A stretch of 45,000 nt of DNA from Alphaproteobacteria bacterium (GTDB lineage: Bacteria > Pseudomonadota > Alphaproteobacteria > Caulobacterales > Maricaulaceae), in NCBI GenBank assembly GCA_024742735.1, contig JANSXV010000009.1, positions 1 through 45,000 of the forward strand. The letters are read 5' to 3'. Below the pieces are notes generated by a model. That model was not told where the DNA came from. It saw only the letters and a list, made by a program, of their open reading frames with translations, and ran no database searches. The position numbers were made by a program, and so were the translations under genes. This document shows, one piece after another, positions 17,323-26,159 of the stretch (position 1 is the stretch's first letter; each line of letters starts with the position of its first letter).

Positions 17323-18864
17323 TCAGCCCCGGCGGGGCCGTCTGTCGCCGGGCGGGCGGGCATAGGGGGCGCGGCGGCGCACAGGGGGGTCCGTCGTGCC
17401 GGCCTCCGGGGAGCTCTGCTCCGGTCCGTCGTCCGGGCTCTCCTCCGGCGCGGCGTCGCGGCGGTTGCGCGACAGGGTCTGGCGGCGGCGGGAAGGCGGT
17501 TCGGTCCGATCCCGTCCGGGCCGGTCCGCGGGGCCTTCCTGCACGGGCTCTGCCGCCGCCGCGTCCTCCGGCTCGGCCGCGTCCATCAGCCAGGCGCCGG
17601 CGCCAAAGAGGAAAAAGCACAGCACGAAGGGGGGGCCCCAGACATCCACGGTGCAGAGCGTGAAGGTCATCGAAACGATCGTGAAGAGCCAGGCCCGCCG
17701 GGCCCAGTAGAGATCGCTGCCCTCGGTCAGCGGGCGCTTGGCCACGATCCAGATCTGCCCCAGCCAGGCCACCGACATCAGCAGGAACGAGGGCAGCCCG
17801 TGGCGCATCGTGTTCAGCAGCCAGAAATTGTCGACGCTGGGATGGATCATCCAGAACGGGCGCACCCAGTCGTTCAGCCCGATGCCGAAGAGCGGATTGG
17901 CCCAGACATTGTCCATGCCGTAATTGAAGATCAGCACGCGGTTGAAGGCCGTGGCGGCACTGAAGGTCGCGTAGCTGAGGAACACCATGATGCCCGAGCG
18001 GTCCGAGAAGACCTCGATGACCGTGTAGAAGACCGCAGCGATGGCAAAGAGGATCCACCAGCGGATCGTGATCCCGCGGGTCATCCGGGCCCAGGCCAGA
18101 AACCCGATCTGAAAGACCACCGCCAGGAAGGCGCCCGAGGACAGCGACAGGAACGAGCACAGGAAAATGGCGCCGCCCACCACCAGCCGCTTGGCGAGTC
18201 CCCACAGGTTCTGGTGCGCCACCGTCACCAGGCAGAGCGCCAGCGCGGCGAACAGCCCGTAATGGATCGGCGTCGGCATGGTGAACTGCGCACGGTACAG
18301 GCCGAGCCGCGGCGCAGTGGTGATCTCGCGGGCGCTGAAGACCACCGGCAGGCCATTATAGACCCGCAAGAGCAGCGACTGCCCGGTGATCCCCTCATAG
18401 AGCGCAAAGGGCAGCGACAGCAGCACCAGGCCTGCGAAGAGCCGCGCCATGCGCCGGAACTGATGGATATTGCGGATGCAGCAGCGCCCGATCAGATAGC
18501 CGCCGAGCAGCTCCAGCGAGGTCGAGCCGCTATACTGCACCACCGCGGCCGGATTGTTGATCCCGATCGTCAGGGTGGCCCAGAGCAGATAGAGAAAGAT
18601 CGCCCAGTCGATGAAGCGGATGCGCCCGTAATCGCCCGAGATGAACCGCATCGCGACGGGAAAGATCGCCACCATCAGCACCACCCGCTGGGTGGTCAGC
18701 ACCAGCGGGCCGGCAAAGACGTTCAACGGCACCAGAAGCGCCAGCAGCACGATGGGCACGGCCCAGAAGAGCCGGCTGTCGCCGGCGGTCGCGGGCCCGG
18801 GCGCAGGGTCTGCCCTGCCCCGCTGCCGCGCGGGGCGGCCGGACATCTGCTCAGCGAGCGCCAT
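17323..18864 (-). CDS. Wzy-like polysaccharide polymerase (O-antigen ligase/polymerase family membrane protein)
   Basis: A 513-residue polytopic inner-membrane protein with roughly ten hydrophobic segments between residues 30 and 425. The long periplasmic-type loop before the last segments includes NPLFGIGLNDWVRPFW and HNxxL-like NFWLLNTMRHG, a pattern of the Wzy/WaaL (O-antigen polymerase) family. The first ~28 residues are Arg/Pro-rich and cytosolic. The last ~80 residues are an acidic/basic, Pro/Arg-rich disordered tail that is unusual in length. It should polymerise flipped repeat units in the periplasm, partnering the Wzx-like protein at 21786-23219. WaaL-type ligase activity is an alternative, but a polymerase fits a Wzx/Wzy locus that has no lipid A core genes. 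The next start downstream would be only 7 codons in (18843). Confidence 0.75.
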   Translation of the reverse strand: MALAEQMSGRPARQRGRADPAPGPATAGDSRLFWAVPIVLLALLVPLNVFAGPLVLTTQRVVLMVAIFPVAMRFISGDYGRIRFIDWAIFLYLLWATLTIGINNPAAVVQYSGSTSLELLGGYLIGRCCIRNIHQFRRMARLFAGLVLLSLPFALYEGITGQSLLLRVYNGLPVVFSAREITTAPRLGLYRAQFTMPTPIHYGLFAALALCLVTVAHQNLWGLAKRLVVGGAIFLCSFLSLSSGAFLAVVFQIGFLAWARMTRGITIRWWILFAIAAVFYTVIEVFSDRSGIMVFLSYATFSAATAFNRVLIFNYGMDNVWANPLFGIGLNDWVRPFWMIHPSVDNFWLLNTMRHGLPSFLLMSVAWLGQIWIVAKRPLTEGSDLYWARRAWLFTIVSMTFTLCTVDVWGPPFVLCFFLFGAGAWLMDAAEPEDAAAAEPVQEGPADRPGRDRTEPPSRRRQTLSRNRRDAAPEESPDDGPEQSSPEAGTTDPPVRRRAPYARPPGDRRPRRG

Positions 18865-19022
18865 GGGGCCCTGCAGTGCCCGCGCCGTGCGGGCGGATCG
18901 GAAACGGGGAATGTGGCAGGCTCATCGGATCTTGCCCCTCCGGGATCGGGCGCAGCCTGGGGTCACGGGTGCCGCACAGTGAGGCACCGCACGCGGCCGC
19001 ACCAGTCCTGCACGGGCCACCC

Positions 19023-20467
19023 TCACACGCGGTTGTAAATATCCTCATACCGGATGATGTCGTCCTCTCCCAGATAGCTGCCGGTCTGCACTTCGATGAG
19101 ATGCAGATCGACCTTGCCGGGATTCTCCAGCCGGTGCACCGCGCCCAGCGGGATGTAGACGGACTGGTTCTCGCTCACCAGCGTGACCTCGTCGTCGATG
19201 GTCACCGTGGCGGTGCCGGCGACCACGATCCAGTGCTCGGAGCGGTGGACATGGGATTGCAGCGACAGTTTCTTGCCCGGCGGCACCATGATCTGCTTGA
19301 CCTGGAAGCGCTGGCCGAGCGCCAGGGTCTCGTACCAGCCCCAGGGCCGGTAGGTGCGCGGCAGCGTCTCGGCCTCGCGCACGCCGTCGGCCTTCATCCG
19401 CTTCACCGCGTCCTTGACCGCCTGCAGATCGGACATGTCCGCGACCAGCACCGCGTCGCGCATGGCGATCGCGGCGATGCCCTTGAGGTTGACGCCCACG
19501 AGCCGCGGCCCCTCGGCCTCCGAGCGCAGCAGCGTTTCGGCGCAGCCGATCTCGGTGACATCGCCGCGCACCGACACGCCGTGTGCGTCGGGGCCCATCT
19601 CGCGCCAGACCGCGTCCCAGGCGCCCAGATCCGACCAGCCGCAGGCGACCGGCACGGTGCTGACCTCGGCGGCCTTTTCCATCAGCGCATAGTCGATGCT
19701 GTCCTCGGGCGCCCCGGCAAAGGGCTCCGGCGCCAGCCGCAGGAAATCGAGATCGCCCGCCGCCTCGGCCACTGCCGCGCGGCAGGGCGCGACCATATCG
19801 GACGCATGGGTCTCGAAGGCCGCGATCACGGTGCCTGCGCGGAAGACGAAGATCCCCGCGTTCCACAGATAGCGCCCGGAGGCGAGCATCTCCGCGGCCG
19901 CCTGCGCGTCCGGCTTTTCGACGAAGCGGCGCACCGGCAGCGCGGCCGGCGCGGCCCCGGCCTCGGGCACGGCGTCGAGCTCCAGATAGCCATAGCCCGT
20001 CTCGGCCCGGTCGGGCGTGATGCCGAGCGTCACCAGACGCCCCTGCCCCGCGGCCTCGGCCCCGGCTGGCCGACGGCGGCCAGAAAGGCCGGCACGTCGC
20101 GGATCACATGGTCCGAAGGCGCGACCACCATCACCGCATCCTCGCCCGCCCGCTCGGCCAGGCGCAGGGCGGCACAGAGGATCGCGGGGCCGGTGTTGCG
20201 GGCCTCGGGCTCCAGCAGGATCTCGGCGCCGTCTTCGGTGCCCACCGGCTGGCCGACGGCGGCCAGCTGCTCGGCCGCCAGAAAGCGAAAATCGGAATGG
20301 CTCAGCACCATCGGCGGGGCGAAGCCCGCGCCGGCAAAGCGCCGCAGGGACGCCTGAAACAGGCTCTCGCCGCCGAAAATGGGCGAGAACTGTTTTGGAT
20401 AGTCCTTGCGCGACAACGGCCAGAGGCGGGTGCCAGAGCCCCCGCACAGAATTACCGGATGAATCAT
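19023..20467 (-). pseudogene. manC: Mannose-1-phosphate guanylyltransferase / mannose-6-phosphate isomerase, frameshifted
   Basis: The bifunctional type II PMI-GMP enzyme supplies GDP-mannose for Gmd. The N-terminal frame (20467 to 20030) starts MIHPVILCGGSGTRLWPLSR and runs well to VPAFLAAVGQ, then goes out of frame and stops after 145 residues. The rest of the protein, from GRLVTLGITPDRAETGYGYLE through the cupin isomerase domain (PWGWYETL, PPGKKLSLQSHVHRSEHW, ending EDIYNRV), is intact in another frame. A single missing G near 20060-20070 (CAG-GCC to CAGCC) explains it exactly; restoring it gives 481 residues, the usual length. No other lesion is seen, so this is either a very recent mutation or a sequencing/assembly error in a GC-rich run. 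If real, GDP-mannose must come from a chromosomal manC. Confidence 0.88.
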
Positions 20468-20716
20468 GACACGGGGCCCCGGATATACTCGCAAACAGTG
20501 AGCGTCTTCATAGACGTTGGCGGACAGGAGGGAAACAGTTCTGCTGTCGCGGCGCCCAGAACGGCCGGAGATGTGGCGGAGCTGTGGCAGCGCTGTCTGC
20601 GCGGGATGCCCGGCCGGGCGGCCTGTGCGACTTCGTCGGCGCGTGCTTGCCCCCCGCATCGGTGCTAGTCTCGTCCCACGCGTCGCCTTTACCTGTGTCT
20701 TTGCCGAGTTTTTCCC

Positions 20717-21739
20717 ATGACGTCTGCTCCCGCATCCAAACCGCCCGCGTCCTCCCTGCGCACCGCCGACCCCGGCCCCCAGGCCCCCGCACAGTCCGGC
20801 ACGGCCCGGCCATTGCTGCTCCATGTCGGCTATCACAAGACGGCCACCACATGGCTGCAGAACATCGTCTTCACGCCCGAGCACGGCTTTTGCCAGGTGA
20901 TGGACCATGACGCGATCTTCGACCATGTGATCGCCCCCCACGGGCTGGCGTTCGACCCCGCCCCCGCCCGGGCGCTGATCGCCGAGGGCGCGGCCGGTGC
21001 GGCGCCCGGTGCGGCGGTCGATGTGGTCAGCCTGGAGGCGCTGAGCGGGCTGCCCTATACCGGCGGCCGCGAAAGCGATGATTACGCCCGCCGGCTCGCC
21101 GCCATCACCGCCGACCGGGGCGCGCCGGTCACCGTGCTGATGACGATCCGCGAACAGACCGCGATCCTCAGCTCGGTCTATATGCAATATCTCTACCGCG
21201 CCGGCACCGAGAGCCCGCGGCGGTTCTTCGACGAGGACACGCAGCGGGGCTTCTTCCGCTTCAGCGCGGAGAATTTCTGCTACCACCGGCTTGTCGGGCT
21301 CTATCAGGCGCTTTTCGGGCCCGAGAACGTGCTGGTGCTGCCCCAGGAGCTGATCGCCGCCGACCAGGGCGCTGCGGTGCGGCTGATGGCCGAGGTCGCA
21401 GGCAATGCGCCGCTGCTGGAGGCCGGCTGGGCGCCCCGGACCGAGCGCGGCAAGAGCTATCCGCAATATGCCGTGCCGCTCCTGCGCCGGGCGAATTACT
21501 TCCGCCGCGAGGCGCTGAACCCCTCGCCGATGATCGATCTCGGCCGGCTCGGCCAATGGGGCTATCGCGGCACCGGCTGGCTGGCGCGCCGGGCGCCGCT
21601 GCCGAAATCGCTCACCGGATCGAAACCGGTCACCGACTATATCCGCGAACGTTTCGACGGCCGCTTCGCCGAGAGCAACCGCGCACTGGCCGCCCAGCTG
21701 CACCACAAGGTCGCCCTGCCCGGCTACCAGGGGCTCTGA
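20717..21739 (+). CDS. Sulfotransferase (PAPS-dependent)
   Basis: A 340-residue protein with the 5'-phosphosulfate-binding loop GYHKTATTWLQ (38-48), the hallmark of P-loop sulfotransferases, and a later REQTAILSSVYMQYL stretch fitting the 3'-phosphate-binding (RxxxxxxxS) motif. Transfers a sulfuryl group from PAPS to a sugar hydroxyl. The first 32 residues are Pro/Ala-rich and probably unstructured. It is divergent from manC across a 249-bp gap and lies 46 bp upstream of the Wzx-like flippase in the same direction, suggesting that sulfation happens on the cytosolic lipid-linked repeat unit before flipping. It shares little with the other two sulfotransferases beyond the loop, so it probably sulfates a different position. 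Confidence 0.87.
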   Translation: MTSAPASKPPASSLRTADPGPQAPAQSGTARPLLLHVGYHKTATTWLQNIVFTPEHGFCQVMDHDAIFDHVIAPHGLAFDPAPARALIAEGAAGAAPGAAVDVVSLEALSGLPYTGGRESDDYARRLAAITADRGAPVTVLMTIREQTAILSSVYMQYLYRAGTESPRRFFDEDTQRGFFRFSAENFCYHRLVGLYQALFGPENVLVLPQELIAADQGAAVRLMAEVAGNAPLLEAGWAPRTERGKSYPQYAVPLLRRANYFRREALNPSPMIDLGRLGQWGYRGTGWLARRAPLPKSLTGSKPVTDYIRERFDGRFAESNRALAAQLHHKVALPGYQGL

Positions 21740-21785
21740 GCCCGCCAGAGCTCCCACGGGAGACCGCCCCGAAAGGAGACCATCC

Positions 21786-23219
21786 ATGGTCTTGAAAGCC
21801 ACGAGCATCATGTTCGCCAGCCAGACGGCGACGACGCTCATCCTGTTTCTGCGCAACATCCTGGTGGCCCGGCTGATCTCGGTGGAGGATTTCGGGATCG
21901 CGGCGACCTTCTCGATCCTGTTTGCCGTGATCGAGACCGCCTCGGACATGTCGGTCAAGAAGCTGCTGGTGCAGGACCGCGAAGGCGAGGATCCGCGCTT
22001 CCAGAACACGCTCCATTCGGTACAGCTGATCCGCGGGCTGGTCTCGACCGCGCTGATGCTGGCCATCGCCACCCCCTATGCCGCCTTCGTCAAGACGCCG
22101 GATCTGGTCTGGGCCTACCAGATGATGGCGGTGATCCCCCTGGCCCGCAGCCTGCTGCATCTCGACATGTTCCGGGTCCAGCGCGAGATGGATTTCCGCC
22201 CCTTCGCGATCAATATCGTGGCCTCGCCGGTGGTCTCTCTCCTGGCGGTCGGCGCGATCTATCTGGTCTATCCCGACTACCGGATCATGCTCGGGGCGAT
22301 CATCACCCAGCAGCTGACCGCGGTGGTGCTGTCCCATCTGCTGGCCCGCCGCCGCTTCGGTCTGGCCTGGGACTGGGACTATGTCCGGCGCACCTTCCGC
22401 TTCGGCATGCCGCTGCTGTTCAACGGGATGCTCCTGATGGTCATCACCCAGGGCGAACGGATGATCGTGGCCAACCAGACCGACCTGACGACGCTGGGCT
22501 GGTTCTCGGCCGCCTTCCTGCTGGCCAGCGCGCCGGGCCGCATCATGGGCCAGACCGCCAATGCGCTTTTCCTGCCCAAGCTCAGCCGCGCCCAGGACAC
22601 GCCGGACGCGTTCCGGTCAACCTCGCTGCTGGCGCTGGAGGTGACGGTCACCATGGGCATCTGGGTCGCGGTGGGGCTGGCCATCGCGGGACCCGCGCTG
22701 ATGGTGGGGCTCTTCGGGTCGGGCTACGCGCCCGGGGCGGTGGTGCTGGTGCTGCTCGGCCTCGGCCAGGCGGTGCGGATCGCGCGCACCGCGCCCAACA
22801 CGACCTCCATGGCTGCCGGGCGCACCACCGCGCTGCTCTATACCGGGATCCTGCGTGCGCTCGGCATCCTGGCCGCCTATGGCGCGCTGCTGGCGGGCTA
22901 CGGGGTGATCGGGGTGGCGGTGGCGGCGCTCGTCTCAGAGGCCGCCGCCCTGCTCTACGGGCTGTGGCTGAACGCCCGCCATCACGGGCTGCCCCTGCGC
23001 CGCACGGTATGGCCGCTCCTGGCCTTTGCGGCGGTGATCGGCCTCGTCTGCGTGGATCTCGCGATCGCGCCGCCCAGCGACGATCCGTGGGAGATGCCGC
23101 ACCGGTTCCAGCTGGTGCTGCTGGCCGCGGCCGCGCTCTCGGCCCTGGCGATGCCGCGGATGCTGGGCTGGGCCATGGGCGAGATCAGCCGGCGCCGGGG
23201 CCGCAGCCCGGCAGCGTGA
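21786..23219 (+). CDS. Wzx-like polysaccharide flippase (MOP/PST family)
   Basis: A 477-residue inner-membrane protein with about twelve to fourteen hydrophobic helices covering its length. The N-terminal LRNILVARLISVEDFGIAAT is typical of the oligosaccharide flippase (PST) family, as is the central region around GERMIVANQTDLTTLGWFSAAF. It should move undecaprenyl-linked repeat units to the periplasmic face for polymerisation by the Wzy-like protein. A strong ribosome site (GAAAGGAG) precedes the ATG. It follows the sulfotransferase gene by 46 bp. Just after its stop lies a parS palindrome, then the convergent repA gene. The substrate cannot be deduced, but the whole plasmid context points to the sulfated fucose/uronic acid polymer. 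Confidence 0.88.
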   Translation: MVLKATSIMFASQTATTLILFLRNILVARLISVEDFGIAATFSILFAVIETASDMSVKKLLVQDREGEDPRFQNTLHSVQLIRGLVSTALMLAIATPYAAFVKTPDLVWAYQMMAVIPLARSLLHLDMFRVQREMDFRPFAINIVASPVVSLLAVGAIYLVYPDYRIMLGAIITQQLTAVVLSHLLARRRFGLAWDWDYVRRTFRFGMPLLFNGMLLMVITQGERMIVANQTDLTTLGWFSAAFLLASAPGRIMGQTANALFLPKLSRAQDTPDAFRSTSLLALEVTVTMGIWVAVGLAIAGPALMVGLFGSGYAPGAVVLVLLGLGQAVRIARTAPNTTSMAAGRTTALLYTGILRALGILAAYGALLAGYGVIGVAVAALVSEAAALLYGLWLNARHHGLPLRRTVWPLLAFAAVIGLVCVDLAIAPPSDDPWEMPHRFQLVLLAAAALSALAMPRMLGWAMGEISRRRGRSPAA

Positions 23220-23225
23220 GCCGTG

Positions 23226-23245
23226 CTGTTTCGCGCGCGAAACAG
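23226..23245. other. parS partition site 1
   Basis: A perfect 20-bp palindrome, CTGTTTCGCGCGCGAAACAG, between the convergent ends of wzx-like and repA. The core GTTTCGCGCGCGAAAC recurs three more times, all within 6.3 kb around parAB, and resembles known chromosomal and plasmid parS palindromes (GTTTCACGTGAAAC). Binding by the plasmid ParB is inferred. Confidence 0.85.
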
Positions 23246-23289
23246 GCGCTGGCCGGTCGGGCCGGCGGGGAGGGTTTTCCGGGTGCGCC

Positions 23290-24312
23290 CTACCCTGCCC
23301 GCTTGGCGCAATAGGCGACGAAGGCCCGCGCGGGGCTGGTGAGCTTCGGCCGGCCGCTGGCCGCCCAGTAGCGCCGCCAGTCGGCCTCCAGCGCATAGAT
23401 GTCCCAGCCCGGGGCGGCCTCCCGCGCGGCCTCGTAGGCGGCCGCGTCGAGCCGGGGGCCCGCCTCCTCCAGGACCGCGCGCGGGCGCACCACCAGCAGA
23501 TCCCCGATTGCCACCTCCAGCGTATAGTCCGGCAGACCGTCGGCGGCGGCGATGTCCCGCACCATCTTGCGAAAGACCCGCAAGGGCGATGCCGAGCCCG
23601 ATTTCGCGCAGAGCGTCGCCATGGAGATCTGCCAGCGCCCCTGGCGTCCGCAATGTTTGCGCGCGATCTCGTAGAGCCGCCGCTCCAGCGGTTTGCGCAA
23701 GGCGAAATAGTCCCGGCTGAGGGTCAGGACCGACCGCGCCAGCACCGCCCGGTAAAGCCAGTCGCTGAGCGTCACCGACACGCTGACCATCCGGCCCGAG
23801 CGGGTGCGGCGGACGATCTCCCAGCCCTCGATCAGCCCGAAGCCGCGGGTCGTCTCGGTCTCGCCGGTGGGAATGTTGGTGGTGATCCGCGTGCCGGCCA
23901 GCCGCTCGAACGCGTCGCGCAGCCGCCGGTAGGCATCGCCGGAGGTCTCGCGCCCCGTGGCCAGCAGCAGATCGTGGGCGGTGAGCTCCAGCACGCGGGC
24001 GACGGGCCGGTCCTGGTTCAGCGCCGCCACCAGCTGGCTGATGCAGTAAATGAGAATGTCCTTGTCATGGATCGTGGCGAGCCCCTTGACGCTCGGCGTG
24101 ATCTCCACGCTGGTGCCGCGATGGGCATAGGACAGCACCCGCCGGTCGGGCCGGGTGGAGAGCGAGAAGACGGGATGCTCCATGCTCGCCATGTCGTCCT
24201 TGGGCAGCGCCGCGGCGATATCGCAGACGAAGAAATCGGCCAGTGCGGCGGCACGGCCGGAAGCGGCAGTAGGACGGTCCCGCAGGGGGCCTGCGGCGGG
24301 GATCGGGGACAT
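23290..24312 (-). CDS. repA: Plasmid replication initiator RepA
   Basis: A 340-residue initiator of the RepA superfamily (replication initiator protein A, common on Rhodobacterales plasmids). The N-terminal block PKDDMASMEHPVFSLST followed by PDRRVLSYAHRG and DKDILIYCISQL is characteristic, as is the winged-helix region RDYFALRKPLERRLYEIARKHCG. It should bind the three iterons at 24399-24458 just upstream of its own start and open the adjacent AT-rich DNA. An inverted repeat 12-24 bp upstream of the ATG is a candidate autoregulatory operator. The gene diverges from parAB, the usual arrangement for this plasmid type, and converges on the wzx-like gene. The compatibility subgroup cannot be assigned without a phylogeny. 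Confidence 0.93.
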   Translation of the reverse strand: MSPIPAAGPLRDRPTAASGRAAALADFFVCDIAAALPKDDMASMEHPVFSLSTRPDRRVLSYAHRGTSVEITPSVKGLATIHDKDILIYCISQLVAALNQDRPVARVLELTAHDLLLATGRETSGDAYRRLRDAFERLAGTRITTNIPTGETETTRGFGLIEGWEIVRRTRSGRMVSVSVTLSDWLYRAVLARSVLTLSRDYFALRKPLERRLYEIARKHCGRQGRWQISMATLCAKSGSASPLRVFRKMVRDIAAADGLPDYTLEVAIGDLLVVRPRAVLEEAGPRLDAAAYEAAREAAPGWDIYALEADWRRYWAASGRPKLTSPARAFVAYCAKRAG

Positions 24313-24323
24313 CGGGGCCTGCT

Positions 24324-24336
24324 CGACGTTTCGTCG
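24324..24336. promoter_or_regulatory. Inverted repeat directly upstream of repA (candidate operator)
   Basis: CGACG-TTT-CGTCG, 12 bp from the repA start codon. The position would let a bound RepA monomer or dimer repress repA transcription or translation. Binding is inferred from position only. Confidence 0.4.
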
Positions 24337-24398
24337 TTTTATTTACACCAGCCTAGGAAGCCGGCCTCGCGCGCTCAAGGAAAAGGGGGCGCCCGCTT

Positions 24399-24458
24399 CG
24401 GGGGTCTGGAGTCGGCGGATCGGGGGTCTGGAGTCGCGCTTTCGGGGGTTTGGAGTCG
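24399..24458 (+). repeat. Three iterons, 22-bp period
   Basis: CGGGGGTCTGGAGTCG occurs at 24399-24414 and 24421-24436, and with one change (TTTGG for TCTGG) at 24443-24458. The start-to-start distance is exactly 22 bp, two helical turns, which puts all copies on one face of the DNA as expected for initiator binding sites. They lie about 90-150 bp upstream of repA. Confidence 0.85.
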
Positions 24459-24547
24459 CGGATATCCGACGCAACAGCGGGAAAAGCCTTCTTGAACAGG
24501 GCGATACCCTGGAAGTTGTGCCGGACAGAAACGTGCGTAACTACATA

Positions 24548-24566
24548 TCTAACAGATCTCTAACAG
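24548..24566 (+). repeat. TCTAACAG direct repeats in the AT-rich part of the origin
   Basis: Two copies of TCTAACAG start 11 bp apart (24548 and 24559), one helical turn, in the AT-rich stretch between iterons and parA. This could be part of the duplex-unwinding element or a ParA/host-factor site; short enough to be chance. Confidence 0.35.
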
Positions 24567-24740
24567 CCTGCGCGCGACAACCACGCTCCGGTCGGCGCAC
24601 CGCAAGATCGGCAAGCCCCTGGTTTTGCATAGAAAAGTCTGAAACCTTCGCATTTCTCTTTGATGTGCGCTGTTTTATGGTAGTCTGAGAAAAAGACGGC
24701 ATATCAGACCGGATCATCGAGCAGCAAAGGCAGGGCACCC

Positions 24741-26159
24741 ATGTCCCTCACAGGTCCCGGAGCGGGTACCCCCCCGCCCTATTTCAACATCTCCCCCGAT
24801 GCAGCACTCGACGAGTTGGGCAGCCCTGTGGGCACCGACGGGTTCGGCGAGGCCGCGCGCATGGCCGCCCAGGGCCGGGAGGATCTGATCTCCCGCGGGC
24901 TCGACCCGGAGGGCCGCAAAAGCCTGCGGCTCTTTTCCACCTGGGAGATCACCCGCTATCTGATCCCCGTCGCCACCCCCCACTTCCGCCGCGTGCTGAA
25001 GGCCAATTCCGAGCTGCCCCAGGGCCGGTCGGAGACCGAGGGCGGGGCGAAATGGTTCACGCTCGATGAGGTGCTGCGGCTGCGCGCCTTCTTTGCCGCC
25101 GAAGGCTCCAAGGCGAAGGAATACCTACCCTACCGGCCCGAGGGCCTGCCCGCCAAGATCTGCGCGGTGGCCAATTTCAAGGGCGGGGTCGGCAAGACCT
25201 CCACCGCGGCCCATCTGGCGATGTCGGCGGCGCTCGACGGCTACCGGGTGCTGGTCATCGATCTCGACAGCCAGGGCTCCATGACCTCGATCTTCGGCGG
25301 CCGGATCGCGGATGAATGGGGCACGGTATTTCCGCTCCTCGCACGGGACTATGCCGAGAGCCTGCAGGCCGAGAACCGCGCACGCATGGGCCGGGGCGAG
25401 CCGCCCCTGCCGCTGGACGAGACCCTCGCCGAAGCGCTGAACCTTGGGGCCGCCGATCTGGCGGCCAGCACCCACTGGCCGAACATCGATCTGATCGGCG
25501 CGCAGCTCAATCTCTACTGGGCGGAGTTCCAGGTGCCCGTCTGGCGCACCGCCCATCGCGGCTGGAAGCTCTGGGACGCGCTGGCGAACCGGCTCGAGGC
25601 CGACGGGATGCTGGAGCGCTATGATGTCATCATCCTCGATACCCCCCCTGCCCTTGGGTACCTGACGATCAACGCGCTGGCGGCCGCAGACATTCTGCTG
25701 GTGCCGCTCGGTGCGAGTTTTCTGGAATTCGACAGCACGGGGCGGTTCTTCGACATGCTCCACGCCACCTTCAGCTCCATCGAGGAGGGCGAGAACCTTG
25801 CCGCCCGGGCCCTCGGCCAGCCCGAGCTGCGGTTCGAGTGGGACGCGGTGCGCGCGGTGGTGACACGGTTTAACAATGCTCAGCAGATGGAAATGGCAAA
25901 CCTGATGCAGGCCTATATCAGCCCCTTCATGTCGCCCTACCGGCAGGATTTCACCGCGCTCGTCGGCCAGGCGGGCGAGCAGGTCGCCGGCATCTACGAG
26001 GCCGATTACCGCGATTTCAACCGCGAGACCTATATCCGCGGGCGCGAGACGTTCGACGCCACCTATGCCGCCTTCAAACGGCTCCTGATCGGGGCCTGGC
26101 GGCGGGACGAGCTGGCCGCCCAGATAGCCGCCCGGACCGCCACTGAAGGAGCCGCCTGA
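24741..26159 (+). CDS. parA: Plasmid partition ATPase ParA
   Basis: A 472-residue ParA of the large (type Ia) class. The N-terminal ~135 residues carry a DNA-binding-like region (RLFSTWEITRYL, WFTLDEVLRLR); the deviant Walker A motif KGGVGKTS is at 147-154, followed by VIDLDSQGSMTSIFGG (Walker A'/B area) and YDVIILDTPPALG (Walker B). It drives segregation of plasmid copies together with ParB on parS, and the N-terminal part probably autoregulates the operon. AGGG lies 5 bp before the ATG. The stop overlaps the parB start (TGATG), so translation is coupled. Orientation is divergent from repA with the origin between them. Confidence 0.95.
   Translation: MSLTGPGAGTPPPYFNISPDAALDELGSPVGTDGFGEAARMAAQGREDLISRGLDPEGRKSLRLFSTWEITRYLIPVATPHFRRVLKANSELPQGRSETEGGAKWFTLDEVLRLRAFFAAEGSKAKEYLPYRPEGLPAKICAVANFKGGVGKTSTAAHLAMSAALDGYRVLVIDLDSQGSMTSIFGGRIADEWGTVFPLLARDYAESLQAENRARMGRGEPPLPLDETLAEALNLGAADLAASTHWPNIDLIGAQLNLYWAEFQVPVWRTAHRGWKLWDALANRLEADGMLERYDVIILDTPPALGYLTINALAAADILLVPLGASFLEFDSTGRFFDMLHATFSSIEEGENLAARALGQPELRFEWDAVRAVVTRFNNAQQMEMANLMQAYISPFMSPYRQDFTALVGQAGEQVAGIYEADYRDFNRETYIRGRETFDATYAAFKRLLIGAWRRDELAAQIAARTATEGAA

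Larger units (their letters stand above)
24313..24740. other. Probable origin of replication (repA-parA intergenic region)
   Basis: 428 bp without a gene between divergent repA and parA. From the repA side it contains an inverted repeat, a TTATTTACA sequence (7 of 9 matches to the DnaA box consensus), three 22-bp-spaced iterons, a small CAGGG/CCCTG hairpin, a pair of TCTAACAG direct repeats one helical turn apart and a clearly AT-richer stretch to about 24720. The AT content contrasts with the rest of the plasmid. It should also carry the repA and parA promoters; no convincing consensus pair was found. Confidence 0.8.

Noticed and set aside
20468-22072. Upstream extension of the manC N-terminal frame to ~680 codons
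   Set aside because: It runs antisense through the sulfotransferase and flippase genes; ManC's conserved N-terminus begins at 20467.
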